From positions 2,421,763-2,485,762 of the forward strand of contig PTEX01000003.1 in assembly GCA_003342815.1 (NCBI GenBank): 64,000 nt of DNA, in the 5' to 3' direction. Below are positions 11,139 to 25,000 of the stretch, in pieces. Source of the stretch: Eudromia elegans (taxonomy: Eukaryota; Chordata; Aves; Tinamiformes; Tinamidae). The translations under genes were made by a program, and so were the position numbers. Within the stretch, counting starts at the first letter, position 1. Each line of letters starts with the position of its first letter. The notes beneath the pieces are model-generated. The model did not search any database and was not told the origin of the DNA. It worked only from the letters and a program-made list of their open reading frames with translations.

Positions 11139-14100
11139 GTATTGAAGTGCAAGTGAACGTGAAGAAGAGGCTGCAGAGAGCAGAGAGGAGCGGGACAGAA
11201 AGGTTTCCTGAAAGGAGAAGTGACGTGTGTCGTGTACACGGCCCGGCTTGACGAGAAGCCCAAGGCGTCGGCCGTCCTGGGGCTCGGTGCCATCTCGGTG
11301 CAGCGGGCGCCTTGCAGGCCCCGTCAGCAGCCGCAGCTCAGGAGAGGCCCAGTTAAACGCAGCGGAGTGCAGCGAGACAGGGCGGCGCGGTGCAGCGCGG
11401 CGGAGCCAGAGAGGACGCGGACTCTACGTCCACCTGGGAAGCGGCCCTCTGGTCTGCGAGGAGGAGCGAACTCACATTCCCACAAGGAATGTGAGGATGG
11501 GTTGCAGGTTTTCTACGTGTCAGCAAAGTATTTTACACTAGCAGTAGTAGCCGGGAAAAGTGTTCTCAGTCAGCAGCTGTGTTTCCCGAGGCGTCGAGGA
11601 ATGTGGGCGTCAGGCTCCAATCTTGTGCACCGGGAAGCGAGTGGCTCGTGCTGGAGGTAGCTTATGTCCATCTGCAGCATCTGGCCCCAGCACAACTGTG
11701 AAGCCTTAACTAAAGGAGACCTGATAAGTTCAGCAGGTTCCTGAGAGCCAAGAGGAGTGCGTGTGGTGCCCCGTGCGTGACTCACGGGTCCCTGCGTGTC
11801 CTGACGGTCTAGTTTTACCGCATTACGGGAGAGCCCTTGGCACATTTGCAGGAAGGCAGAGGGGAGCGTAGCTCACTGTGCAGCTGGCCTTACGCAAGCA
11901 CCACGAGCCCCAATCCCAACTGCAGCTTCGCTCATCGAACAAGGGATGTGCCCCACTTGGGGTGCCCACACCGCTCCTCCCTCTGTCGTCCCCCACGTTC
12001 AGAACTGGAGCCGTCTTTATTTTTCAGGCAAGGGCTGCACATTTTCCCAGCCTCCCAGTTGGTAGGGCACAGGAAGGACCATCGCCAGCCCAGGGCTGGG
12101 CAGGCCTCAACCTGTGGCACTGCTTGCCGGGGAGGCCTCCCTGGAGCGGTACTGGACACGTGTGTGGGCTCGGAAATCTCCTCCCTGCCGGTCGCAGGCT
12201 GTGCCCGGGCAGCAGAGAGCACCACAGAGCCGTGCGTGTTCCCTCTTCCGCGAGGCAGCCTTAGTGTTTCCTCTGCCGCATGGAGCCAGTGTTTGAGCAC
12301 TTACACCCTCTCATAGCATATCTTGGTGTCAGTGCAATGACTTATCCCTCGCTGTCCGCTCTAGCCCAGTATGAGAGGGGATCCGGCTCTCAACACATTT
12401 CCTGGCATGGCAGAACAGGGACGTGAGCCTCAGGCCGTCGCCCGGTGATCTGCAAAGGGCCGCCCTCGCTCTGCCTTCCCCACGGCGCGTGACGGCAGGG
12501 CCCATGTCTGCACTGCGTGGCAGTACCACCGGGCTCAGCACCCACGGGCTGCTCAGCGGGACGTCCAGGCCGCGGCTTGGCCACCTGCACAGACAATAGA
12601 GGAGACCGAGGTTCAACGCGCGGGGCTGAGCGTGTTACAGCGGCCAAACCCAGGCAGGACACGTGCCCCAGGCTGGCCAAGCAAGCACAACGATCAGCGT
12701 TTAGGTGCTCAGGCTGCGCTGGGCTCTTCCCACGAGCAGCCAGGACCCCCCGGGTTCGGCTCCCCCATCGCAGACTGTGAGCGGGATGCTGTTCCTGCTT
12801 CCCTGGGGAAATCAAGCACTGCAGGAACACTGCCTCACCTTCAGCCTGGCAAAACTCACGGATGGACCAAAATGTCCCGGATATATAACAGAAGCTCAAG
12901 CCTTTAACAGTATGAACAGCAGGGGAATGACAGCAAGCTTGGTACCCTTGTGATCTACTATTGTATGAGCAATTGTTCCTAAGGCTCTAATAGAAATGTG
13001 CTGAATTAGCTGTATTTTCTTTGCTACTATTAGTTACATGACAGCGCCAACAAAGCAGCCAAATAGCTTTTGCAAGCTGCTGCTCAGTTGCTTCACTCAG
13101 CAAAGACTAGTTACACTAGTCCTAGGAAGTTTACCTACATCCTTTCAGCTGTTGTTACCTTGCCAAACTGGAGAGTGGGGCCAACCTCGTGCTGGCTGAT
13201 TCTTGCCCTGTCTTGTTTCACTGAGCTGGCACCATGGCCCTTTTCCAGAGATTCACACTTCATTTGCATAAGAAAGTTAATAGAGTCAAATCACAAATAA
13301 CCACCCAGCTTAACCCTACCATGCCCTTAGGAAAAGTTCTCTCTGCTGTGAAGGCATTCTGGTATTTCCCTTTTTCTGCTGGCTCACAAAGGCATGAAAG
13401 AGAGAGGTAAAGACTCTTCTTGTGTCACCTTCAAAGACAGTGGCTTTGAAAACAAGAAAAGAGGCCAAGTGATTGTTATCTACCTTCTCCTAAATTTGTA
13501 AATCCTCTTTCCTAGATGGATCAAAGAAGAGTGAGACCAGAACAGGCAGAATCTCACTGCTAGCAAACCTCTGGCATGTAGATTCAGTGACTGGGGTTTG
13601 GCACACGTGGCTGCAGGTGGTGCCTCTTTCAGGGCTCTGCTAGGCAATAACTGGAATTTATATAATAAAAATAAAAAAACTGGAAATGGAAAAAATCCGA
13701 ATTTCACCATTTCTAGCACTGGGACAGACAAATAAGCTGTCTCGTGTTTCTTCTATTTGTTCCCTGTAATTTTGGCATTCTTGGCCACACTATAGTGTGT
13801 TCCCCATTTCATTAGAGAAGGAGTAGAAAACATTTTGTTCTCCTGGAAATAGTCTGTAACTTGTTGGTTTCTCCCAGGAAAAAACATTTGATCTCTTCAT
13901 TTAAAGCTTAATTATTGCCCTAGAAAATTCCAGTCCTTGAGAAGCAACACCTTTGTGTAAGGGGAAGAGGGAGCCCTAGGCTCCATTACACTACATGAAA
14001 GGAGAGCCAGGTCAGCTCAGGTAGCTCTATTTATTGGGAGTCAGTCAATAATATGTTTTCCTGAATAGTTCTCTAGCCCCCTCTCATCTTCCTCCTGCCT

Positions 14101-16993
14101 TCTTGCTCCCTTTTAACAAGGAGCAAGGAGCTCCCTTGCTCCCTGGCACATGTGTGAGGATATAGATCCTCTAACTCCCTGAGGAGAGATTTCCTTTCCA
14201 GGCTGGCACATCCCCATTTGGTTTGCAGGTCCCTGTGGAGATGCTCCCAAGCTGTATGCATGATGTGGAGTCCCCTGAGTGGGGCAGTGCCCGTCCCCTG
14301 GGTCGCTTACCCGGCTCTGTGGGGGCTGCACATCGCTGTGGGCCCAGGAGAAACAGAGGAAGCAGGCCCTGAACCCCAGGAGAAGCAAAAGGAACATTGC
14401 AAGCCCAGTGCAAACAGGTATCTGCCCATTTAAGAATCAGGAGTCCAAACATCCTGACTGTGAGAAAAAGATGAGGCTGCCAGACTCGGGAGGAGGGTTG
14501 GCAGGACCAGAGAAGAACTGATCTGCTCATGGAGCGGGGGCCTCAGCTGCTTCTGAGGGGCTGCTAATTGTCACCCCACCTCTTGCCTCTGCTCCTAGAT
14601 ACCCACAGGAGTTGGCCTCGCACGTAGCTCATCCTCGTGCTCTCTTACTTCTGTGTGCATATGGAGCAGCCAGAGCACAGTTCTCAGGTACTGCAGTCAG
14701 CTCGGGTTTCAAGAAAACCCAGGGTCCTGTGCAACCCTACACCAGCTGATCAACATCTAGAGTGCTTAGCAGAGAGGCACAAGGGGGATCAAACCCTGGC
14801 ATCTGACCCCGGTCGTCTGCCTTCTTTGCTCAATACCCTAGCTGATGAGGTGTGAGAGGTAGCAGAGGACCAAAAGCCAGCACGGACCGTTCCCAAAGAT
14901 GAAGACCACCCCTCTCCAGAGCACATACGCACCATTCTGTGGGAGCTTCCACATATGGCACCTTGGCTCAGCATAACCTGGGACGTGGGGAAGGTCCAAG
15001 GACGGCGGATCATCCAGTAGGATGTAGCTCCCCTTCCTGAGGCACAGTGATGAGGTGGCACCGTCTTTTCTGGCACTCGGGTAAGAGGGAGCACCAGGAT
15101 CCCACGTCACTCAGTGAAAGGTGTGCTTGAGCAAGGGGAGCGAGTAATACAGTGTGCCAAAAGACTTCTGCCAAGTGGGATGCTAAGCAGCAAGGGCCAA
15201 ACCTTCTGACTGTGTCAGCAGAGCTCATTATTAGAGCACTGAGTTGCAATAATCAGGGACCTAAAGAGAAGCAGCATCAGCTGGGCCAAGCTCTCTCGGA
15301 ATCAAGTGTCCCTGCAGGGACCAGCTTGTGCCTCAGGCCTGGCTACAGGGATTGCAGCAGCTTCCAGTCCTGGCTGCAGCCCCTCGTGCGGGTCTGCTCC
15401 CACGCTGAGGTCAGACGTGGCTGTGAGGCACCTTCTCTCTTGCTGGGATTGACAAGGTCACTTGGGCTGAGGATCCCAAGACTTGCTGGGAATTAAGTTG
15501 AATGCCTTTCCTGTGGGCCTTGTGATTTCCCAAGAAGAAAGGAGAAATGGGTCACCGGGAGGTGTGAAGAGTGACTGCTCAGGCATCAGCACTGAGCGTT
15601 TGTGCTTGCTTGTATTTTTGAGGTCAGGCTCATGTATGTTCTCTTAGCTTTATATAGTCATTTCTGTGAAAAGATATCCATATGTCCTATGCATTTTAAC
15701 ATTTTAATAAATTCTTCATCAGAGAGTTATCTGAATAATTTTGTAGGTCCAAACCACTCTTTTAACATGATACATAAGTGCACATATATATGGCAATACA
15801 TATATGGTAATAACCAGACACCGTCTGCACTAACAAGTCTCATTCACAGGTCTTCCTGACATACTCTGAAGTTAATGGAGTGGTTACAAATCGTCAAACA
15901 AAAACAAATATTAGAGTGGCCAAGATAAAGCTTTCCTAAATATAGCTGCAGGCCTCTCATACACCATAGCTACAGCTGAGAGAGGTGAGTATCCACCCAA
16001 AGCCAGTGCTATGATTACAGTTATTCAGAAGAAATACTAAATTACTGTCTATCAGTTTGAGATAAATTGGTGAAAGTAAATCCAAAGAATATGCATGACT
16101 CAATTTTGCAAAGCTTGATTTTTAGCATTTATTTTGCTGTTTTATTGATCATTTAGCCCCAAACAATTCAAAATTTCCTGGTTTCTTAAAGAAGTAGTAA
16201 AGGAAACAGCAGCAAGCCCTCCTCTCAGCATGGGAGGAAAGCTCCTGGGCTGTCCACGCTGACCTGTTCTCCTCCCAGTACAGGATTACTCACTGCTGTA
16301 CGTTTGTGGTCAGGCTTATCAGAAGAGCCTCTGGTTATGACACTGTAATTTCCTGATGAAAACTCCTCCACTCTTGGGGGGAAAAAGAAAAGGCTTTCTT
16401 TTTAAAATGTTTTTCTCGGTTCTATTTTGCTGTACTAAACTATTAGCACAATTTCCTTGAGCCGTATCATTCTTAGCACCTATATCTTACAAGAGTGGGT
16501 GTCAAATCCTAAGCATTTAATGCAAAGAGAGGCCAAAGGTGTCTTATAAAGCAGTACAGACTGCTTTGGAGCCTGTTTTAGCCCTATAACCCATGCGCTT
16601 TCCCTACTCCCATACTGTTCAAATGCCGCTTAGCTGAATTACGCTTAAGGATGAGGTTATGGCGGGGCTGTGCGGCCTGGCTACCTGGGAGCAGGTGCCC
16701 TTTCTCTCCATGAGAAATGGTACCTGCAGCAAATTGTCTAATCCTGGGTCTCCTTTTCTATGCCTTTCTTCTGCCCATGTACATCTACTGCCTTTTCCAA
16801 AGCTGGCTTTCAGTTTTCATTCTGTCTTTCTTTCCAGAGCGGATGGTTACACAATACTAAAAGACAGCCCACAGGAGCACAGGGTCTGATTACTAGTGAG
16901 CCAGCTGACGTCATTTAGGCCTGAGCTTCCCAAGCCTAAGAACACTGTGCAAAATAAAGTTGGGATCTTTTCTTCTATTAATGATTTTTATTA
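11139..16993. other. Intergenic, CpG-rich patch at 11.2-12.8 kb
   Basis: 11220-11460 is notably CpG-dense and G+C stays high to about 12.8 kb, giving many overlapping open frames on both strands without protein features. From 12.9 to 17.0 kb the sequence is AT-balanced and unique. No gene, repeat family or RNA gene is recognised. Confidence 0.5.
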
Positions 16994-17027
16994 CTATTTG
17001 TTTTGTTTTATTTTGTTTTGTTTTTGT
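16994..17027 (+). repeat. (TTTTG)n low-complexity tract
   Basis: Irregular TTTTG/TTTTA pentamers. There is no target-site duplication or element body next to it that I can recognise. Confidence 0.8.
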
Positions 17028-20000
17028 GTGCCTTGCATACAACAAATTCATTTAAACCTCAAAAAAACACCTAAACAAATAACAGTAAAAATAAAGGAGA
17101 TAGATTACTAAACAGAAGATGATCCTGTTGCAATAACAAGGTTAAATCATTCAAAATGTAATCACTACCCTCAAAGGTGCCTCTGATTACGACAGCTCTA
17201 CAAGGAGGGGTCAGGACCTGCCCAGCAGTGGTGATGTGTAATGCTTCCTGTTACTATATCATAGGATCTTCCATGAAACGTGATAGGAAAACAGCCTGAG
17301 TCCTGCTTGAACAGCATCCGTTGTGCTACATGTGCTATAGCCGCAGCCCACGAGGTGGCAGAAGGAAGTGGGGATCATCTGGGCCTGCACTGGAGCCTCT
17401 TGAGTCTGCATTGCTCTGTGGCCCTGGTATTTTGATTTTGGAAAAGGAAAACCAACCGAAGAACAGAAGCATATTTAACTTACAGGTGTAAACCTGCCTG
17501 AGGAGGACAGGATAAGCTACCATGAGTTGTCTATATCCAAGAAAAGCAATCAAGAGAAGCACAAAACATTAACACAGTGTGTGAGCTCCTTTCTATCACA
17601 ACGTATTCTGAAGAGGGAAGCCAGATGACAGCAATGACCAGAACTTGCCTAGCTACTTGCAGTAGCATCACGGAATGGCATTGCCTATAGCCATGCACTC
17701 TGGGTACCTGCTTTCCAGCAGAATTGTGCCCAAGCAGAGGGATGCTATATATACACATTAAGTGTCTGCATGTCCTTTTGCTATACGCCCAGTGCATCCT
17801 GTTTCTGCTGAAATCATCTGCTGAAGGAAAGACAGTTCATGCAAGCACACAGTCTCATACTACACGACACAACTACCACCACAAGACAGGACCTCACACT
17901 GTTGAACTTACCTACAAAACACGAAGTCTGAGGAAAACCATTTTTACTCCTTCCTTCACAAATTGCTTCTTGTATTTCCCAAACGAAAGTGAGAGAGGTC
18001 AGTTTAAACTGTCTTTAGGCTAATTAGGCTGCCTGTGGAATATGTCTCTCATTCCCACCCGTGTTGTGACTAAAAAGGCTTGGTAGTGATTCCTGAGGAG
18101 TTTTGCTGACCAGGCAGCAGGGCAGTGGCTCCCAGGCTACGGGGACAGGGCAGCAAGTGCCCAGGACAGCTCTTCCTCACCAGGGTCAGGCACCAGCAAG
18201 CACCATGCTCCACACCAGTGCTGTTGACGGAACAATTAAACACAGAGATTTAATGTTTGGGGGCAGAGGGAAGCCCTTCACTACCAAAGTCACTGCGTTA
18301 TTTCAGTATCTAGGGTGTCAATCTTTTCTTCTCAGCTTTTAACCAGAGCAACCTTTGAAGTAAAGCCAACAATAACCAAGCGGCTCCTTGTCCTTCGTGC
18401 TGCAGCGCAGTTGCCTGGGGTTTGGACGCTCCTGGTTGAGGGCTCATCATGCAGGGAGCACACAGGCTGACTGTGTGATGGGTGGTCCTGCTCATGCAGC
18501 TTCCAGAAAGTCCTGGAGGAAAGGGAGCCATTAGCAATATTTTTCTCTTTATTTGCTTCACTAACTTAAATCTCCATAAGGCTACCCCCTAGGAGGCCTA
18601 AACAAACTCCTCAGGAACATGCACACATGCACTGCAAGCACCAAGCGACCACTGCTGGAAAATGCTCTCATTCTTATGCTCTCTGGGTACCATCCTGGCT
18701 TGTTCGGCCTTTCGAAACTGTCAGTTTTTCCTATCAGGGCCTGCCTGGTTCTGTTTTATCCCTACAGAGCACAGTACATTTATAGCACCACTGCATAATT
18801 AACAGCTGCTATCACTTGCTGATGACAGACATCTGCTCCAATACTCATTTGTACCGGATTCTCTAGTGTCTAGCAAGACAGAAACCTGTGGAGGTGGGAT
18901 GCAATGCCCCCTCTGCATGGATTCTCAAGCACCCAAGGGAGCCGCAGGGCAGATGCAGCTCCTGGGGCACTGAGGGATGCTCTGCTCATGGACGGCTGCC
19001 CCTCTGGCTAACAGTTCCCTCAGCCTTTGACTGAAATCAGCCAATGGGCCTCAAGTCACTAATGGGCCAGGCTGGATGGTTGCGTAAACCTCCTTTCTTT
19101 TTGAAAAGGTTCCAGGAAAATATAGGGCCAGAGCAACTGTGTGCATGGAGCTAACTGAACGCCGAACAAGCTTACCCAGCCAATTTACCTCAGTCAGGCC
19201 AGTCCTGTCAACAAATGTAACTATTAATATAGGAAACACGCCAATAAAGCCCAAGTAGCTCTGATAACATTGTGTACGAACACAGAAAGGTTAAGATAAA
19301 GTCAGTGGAAAGAATGTAAAGCCTGGTGAGATCTGAGGCTGAAATGGAGCCCTGGGAGCTCTGGCCTTGGCCAAGTTGTTCCTATTCTGCTTCTGAAGTA
19401 CCCTCTGCACTCCTGAGGGCCTCCTGGGAGAGGAGAGATTGCGGGTGACCAACCACGGGGCGCTACGTCACTGCTGAAAAGAAAGCCCTTGAAAATGCAG
19501 TCATCACCTTAATTGCTGCCTCTGTCTGCTGGCAAGAGAAAAGAAATCAGAGCTGCTTGTGAGTTAGTGAGATTACCCAGGCCGGGCCAACGTGCTGGAG
19601 AGGCAACGCCAGCGGATTTTGCGCTGGAAATGAATTGGACTCCGCAGCTTGAACAGAGGCCAAGGAGCAGTCCCGATCTCCAGAGCAGCAGCTAACAGAC
19701 CATGCAGAGACGTTGGCACGGGAGTGCAGCGACGAGCTGCAGGCAACAGCGACGCGTTCTGCCAGTGCGGGCGTGGGGCCGGCGCTGCATCCGCCGGGGC
19801 CGTGCCAGCTCCTGTGCTTGTTGGAGCTCCCCGGGGCGCTCTCTGGAGGTGTCTACGCTGACAGCACGCTCTCAGCAGCACGGGTGGTGCGTTTCTCCCA
19901 GCGTTTCTATATAGTGTATAAGACTGCGTTAAACAGGGCAGAACCAGACACATGGCCTAACACAGCTGTTGTGTGAGTGCCTGCAACCCACCTAACGCTA

Positions 20001-20357
20001 ATAGAGTCATGCGTGTCAGCGCCAGTGAGGAATGCAGCCTGCAGTATTACGTAGGATTATCTCTTTCAGGAAGTATTGCAAGCAAATCAAAGTTCAGAAA
20101 TTCCTAGTCTCACCTTCCTTGGGTATTCGGGAATAAGGTTATTCACAGCTGACATTATCTGTCCTGACCCTGCTTCTCCCCTCACTCAGACTAGGGCTGG
20201 CCGAGGCTAGCTTGTGGTGTGTTGTGTGAAAGTCAGCGGCCCATTCAGAGCCAGGACTTGAAAGGCAGCGGGGAAGACTTCACTAGACACCAACTGTACT
20301 GGGGTGATCTGGGATTAACTTCTCTAGATCCTACTCTGTCTACACTAGAGGCTTTTG
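17028..20357. other. Intergenic, CpG-rich patch at 19.6-19.86 kb
   Basis: Mostly unique AT-balanced sequence. A short CpG-rich segment at about 19.58-19.86 kb opens several frames (up to 126 codons) with no domain. No exon structure is seen. Confidence 0.5.
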
Positions 20358-20392
20358 GAACATGTTGGAACATGTCGGCACTGGGCTTGTCC
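20358..20392 (+). promoter_or_regulatory. Cluster of three p53-family half-sites
   Basis: Two directly abutting decamers, GAACATGTTG (20358-20367) and GAACATGTCG (20368-20377), each match RRRCWWGYYY at nine of ten positions with the CATG core. A third, GGGCTTGTCC (20383-20392), matches at all ten after a 5-base spacer. Adjacent half-sites without spacer are the architecture of strong p53/p63 response elements. Function is inferred from motif match only. The site is about 9 kb upstream of the ZNF706 promoter. Confidence 0.55.
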
Positions 20393-22042
20393 ACCCTGGT
20401 CCCAACCCTTTCTTTGAAGACTATCAGATGTCTTTAATGGATAGCACATACTTTCGAGGATTATTGACACTGCATCAGATATCATTGCTGGGGTCTTCCT
20501 GCCACAGTGTAATGGAGCAGCTGTTTCACCCTCGGAGTCTGAGTAACAGAATCCTGAGACCTTTCCTAGGAGCCACCCGGCACTTTTGGTCTGAAGGGTC
20601 ATTGCCAGACAGTGCCAGGGCAAATAACCTTAATGCTGTCCCCTTGCTCAGAACCACCATGGGAGCTGGTGCATTCCAGAGCAGCCAGGCTTTCTACTGT
20701 GTGATCAGCCTGGATTTTCCTCCCCTCTAGTAAATCCCACCTGGAAAACTTCTCTGTAAGATGAGATGAGACAAAACATGCAAGTATGTTTACTGGTTTA
20801 ACATCCTTTCTCCCTAATGCTTTGTCCTAAATACTGAAAGCAAATATTTTTTGAAGCAAGAAAGTTGCTGTTTGAAGCCATCACAGTGGATTTGACCAGC
20901 GCAGTATGCTGATGTGTGAGGGTCTTTTGTGCTGTACAGCACATCCCAGAGCACCTCCCTGCATCTAGTGTTGCAGCTGAGATACAGGGATGTAGATGTC
21001 CCATCGTACGAGAACTGAGGGCAGTGGATACAGAATCTGAGGCTGGGGCACTCTAAAGGATCAGAAGAAACTGCTGAGAGCAGCCAGCTTGGTAACCAAC
21101 TCTGATTCTTTACCATCCTCAAGTAATTCTCCCCAAAAGTCCTGAACAAATTCACAGAGACCCGACCAAAGCCTTTTCTCTTGGCCTGGCTGCCCTTAGC
21201 ACAAGGGTGGCTCCTTGCACCTCCTCCTATATCGCAAGACAAACATTTCTAACTCCTTTACAGCCAGGTGTGGGTAAAACGCCACCTCCAATGCTGAGCC
21301 AGCAAAGCCTTCTTGCCCTGTCGTCACTGTTTGCCCAGGAGCCTCACCCTCCATGGTGCCTCTCCTGGCACAGAGAGGGCCGGGTCCTTCTACTGCGCAA
21401 AGCGCAAAGGTCCCTCCTGACCAGCCAGAGGTCTAAGCAGCGCAGCTGAAGAGCCGCAGTGCCTCTAAGGAGGTGCAGTCAGTGAGGCTCTGTGCTGCTC
21501 CACCACTAGGGAATTAGGGCTACGAGGGAAAACAGGATAGAGCTTTAGATAGGCTACATCAGTCTAAGGGCTTCCATCAGTCTATTTACAGGTACATCTG
21601 GGTACTGCCAGAGGCTCCTGAGCAGATGGAGACGAGCTGTTCGTAGTGGTTAGTAAACATCAGGTTCTGCCTTTCGCTTTATAGAAATTTTGCCTGAATG
21701 GGCAAATGGAAAGAGGCATCCAAAGAAGGATTTGAAGAAGTTCACCAGGACTTCTGAGCACCCAATAAATAAGTCAGAAAAACAGCTCCAATAGGCCAGG
21801 ACATCAGCAAGACCTGGTCCAGATGGCCACACTGCAAGGCTGACTCTGCTGCACGTTCACACTGAGGCCTGTGTGTCCAGGACACGGTCCAAGAAAGCCA
21901 AGGGAGGAATACAGGCACCCAGTTCATACAAGCCAATGGAAAGCATGGAAGCAGACTAGTATCAGACTGTGTGAACTATCAAAAAACAATTGTACATGGG
22001 AAATCCTTAATGCCAGTTTCCTTAGTAGTGCTGGATTTGTTT
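20393..22042. other. Intergenic, no gene recognised
   Basis: Unique sequence. Open frames up to 142 codons (20814-21242, - strand) lack recognisable features. Confidence 0.55.
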
Positions 22043-22092
22043 CCTTTCAATACTTGGTTTAAAACACCAAAACACCTTTCAATACTTGGTTT
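22043..22092 (+). repeat. 18-bp exact direct repeat
   Basis: CCTTTCAATACTTGGTTT occurs at 22043-22060 and again at 22075-22092, separated by 14 bases of A-rich sequence. It is a local duplication of unknown origin. Confidence 0.9.
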
Positions 22093-25000
22093 ATCAAAGA
22101 GAGGGTTACAAGAGTGTTTTCAAATTAGCTTTACAGGCAAGAGTAAGTTTTGTTTCTTAATTGGACAATTTAAATGAGATTTTTTGATGTATTTTAACCA
22201 AGTGAATACTAAAATGTAAAATCTGTACCTAACATTACCTCATAACCAGCTCTTGTTTCTTTTCAGCTCAAGGATTCTCCTCTAAGCTTTCTGCTGTCTT
22301 GAAGCATTTTTTTATCCTCTTTGGCTTCCTCCTGCAGCTTCTATGCAAAAGCCAGATAGAGGTAACGTGAGGCCAGAGTGAAAGAGCACAGAGTTCTGCC
22401 TGTGCTGCTCAGACATCTGCCATGGAACAGGAAAGAGGATTTTGATTCCTGCCCCTCCTAGCACACTGGGTATCTTAAGAGGAAACTTGTGAGCATCTAG
22501 TGAGACACGACTCTGCCCTTTGCGTATCCATGTTAGGTAAGCTTTACACAGCCATGTCTTTGGTCTTTACGTAGCTGCAGCCTTTTGGCACTGCTGGCAG
22601 CTTCCATAAACGGGCTGTCTGCCCTGCTCCTGCGCCCCGCAGCACGTTACTCTGCCACTGCACTTCATGCACTCTGGGACCTTTCGCAGGAAGCAATAGA
22701 GTCCAGTGGACTGGTGCAAACTAAATCATTCCCCTGATTTCTTTTGCCAGGTCCCACTTATCCTCTAGTGTTTCTGAGCCAGATCTTGCTACGTTCAAAG
22801 CCCTGTCAGCAGCTGGCAGGAAACCTTGGCAAGCAGACCAGTCCCCTCGGCTCTCTTTGCAGCGAGCTCTTTGGACTCCTGCCTTCAAGACATATGGCAG
22901 TTTCAGAACCACGGTAGTGGGGCAGGGGGAAGGAAAAGGTTGAAAGCCAGCAGATGTTTCTCACTCATCTCGTCCTGGAGCAGGAGGCTGCTGGGGAGAC
23001 TGCAGCAGTGTGTGTGTGACACTGTGGGATGCCCAAGCTTCTCTCCTTAGGCAGGGTAGGTCCTGCAGCTGCAGAGCCATTCCTGACATGCCCTTCGCTC
23101 CCTGCCCAACACTCACTGCTACCAGGCAGGAGCGTCGCAGTTCAGAGCTAACGTTTGGGTTATGGCAGCACAGGCGGGCACCGCCAGCAGAAGAGCTTCT
23201 CTCCCAAACACTGCTGGCCAAAAGGCCATGCTTTGCAGGGGAAGGTATTAATGGGTTTGTGCTTGGGGCTTCCTCTGGAGAACAGAATTAGTTCCTCATT
23301 TAAGCTTGTCCTGATCATTCTTCTCCCCTGGCCTCTCTCAGAGACCTCAGTCATTTCCCCTTATTACTGATGAGCTCTAACTAAAGCAACCCAGTGCAAC
23401 AGTTGCCATGGACAGAGCAACTAATTCCCAGGTTTTCCTTCTTCATGTATTTGTCTTCATGGATTTCTACTGCTTCCAACTCACGGAATAGAATTTATCA
23501 TCTTGCCCTTGCTGTTCTTAGCAGGATTTCCTGGCTCTTCCTCTCCAGGGCAAACATCAGCTGAGCTGCCATTCCCCAGTAGTTTGCCAACTGGGCTAAC
23601 TGCAGGCACGCTTTTATTTCTGCCCAGCTTGCAGGCGCCAACAGACTCTCCACTCATGTGTGCTCCTTCCTTGTTCTCATTCAGGGATGTTTCATGCCGG
23701 GACGTGACCTTGCCTTCTGTTTCCCTGTCCAGCAAAAGATTTCATGTGCTTTTTGGACAGCAGAAAGAACCTTCCACTCTGGCCATAGTAGTTTTAGAAA
23801 GGCAACGAAATCTGCATATGGACGACTGTGGTGAAGAAGTTAAGACAAAATAGATAAGTAGTAACTGCTCCTTTTGCAAGGTACAATAGGCAGCTATAAT
23901 ATTTCTAGTACAAGGATGAAGCATTGTAGGTGGGCTGAAGGAGGAAACAAGCAGAGCTGGCAGAGGTTTTGATGGACCTCAAGGAAGAAGTATCTTTGGG
24001 ATGTGCAGCCACCAAAAAGCACACACAGGAGGATGTATGGACCTCCTCCAGGCTGGAGGCGAGTTGTAAACAGTATCTGTGTCTTTTTTTGTGAGATTTT
24101 ATATACAATTACTGCATATTTTTTAACCTGTGTGTGGCACGGTGCAAGGATTTTTTTCATGTTTCATACATATTTTTCCCCATACTGGCTGTGGAGAACT
24201 GTGGTATTCTGAATTAATTACAAATCTACAGATATATTGGTTTTGATGATAAAGTAGGACTTGAACTGTGTACGAGGCTGAAAAGCATGAATGGAGGACA
24301 CCCATAAAAAAGGAATGAATGCATCAGATTAATTTGTGAGCAGTTAAAACTGGTGAGTGTATGTAATGCTGTGCAAAGCTAAAATCTATTTTTAAATGTT
24401 TCTATAAAAAGCCTCTATAAAAAAACAGCAGGGGGTATGTTCTCAAGATCTCCAGTTTGTCTCTGTGGGTTGGTCAAAAAAGCTGTGGCATGTTGAGAAT
24501 GGCTTTCGCACGTTGTTTTTAGTAAAAGTCACATCCAACAACACGGATTTAAAAGAGGATTGATTGCAAAATACTTACAGGTCACAAAGCAATCTGTGAC
24601 CATGATCTCTAGGAGGTGCACATGCCTTGCCACTCGTTGAATCTGTGAGCTTTTAAGTGCCTCCTTCTTGCTGCCATTCTTTCCCTCAGGTCCTCACACA
24701 GGATGTGGGCAGCTCCACGTCGCATCCTCTCCTGAATAATTTTTCCCCTCCTCCAATGGAAACTAAGCCAGTGTTCACTCAGGCAGCTCTGTCCGTGGCA
24801 GCTGCAAAGGTTCAGGAGGAAGAAAAAATGGAGTAAAAGGACATCAAAATCACCTTATGGTCAGTTCTGGGACGCCTTTTCCCTGATATTGACCTATTTT
24901 AAGCCTTGGTAGCAAAAGTATTTTCCCAGGCTGCCCTGTTGCACGGGATCTGGGGCCCATGGTAGGAATGAGGTGGGTGGAGGTGACTGTGGCATCTGCT

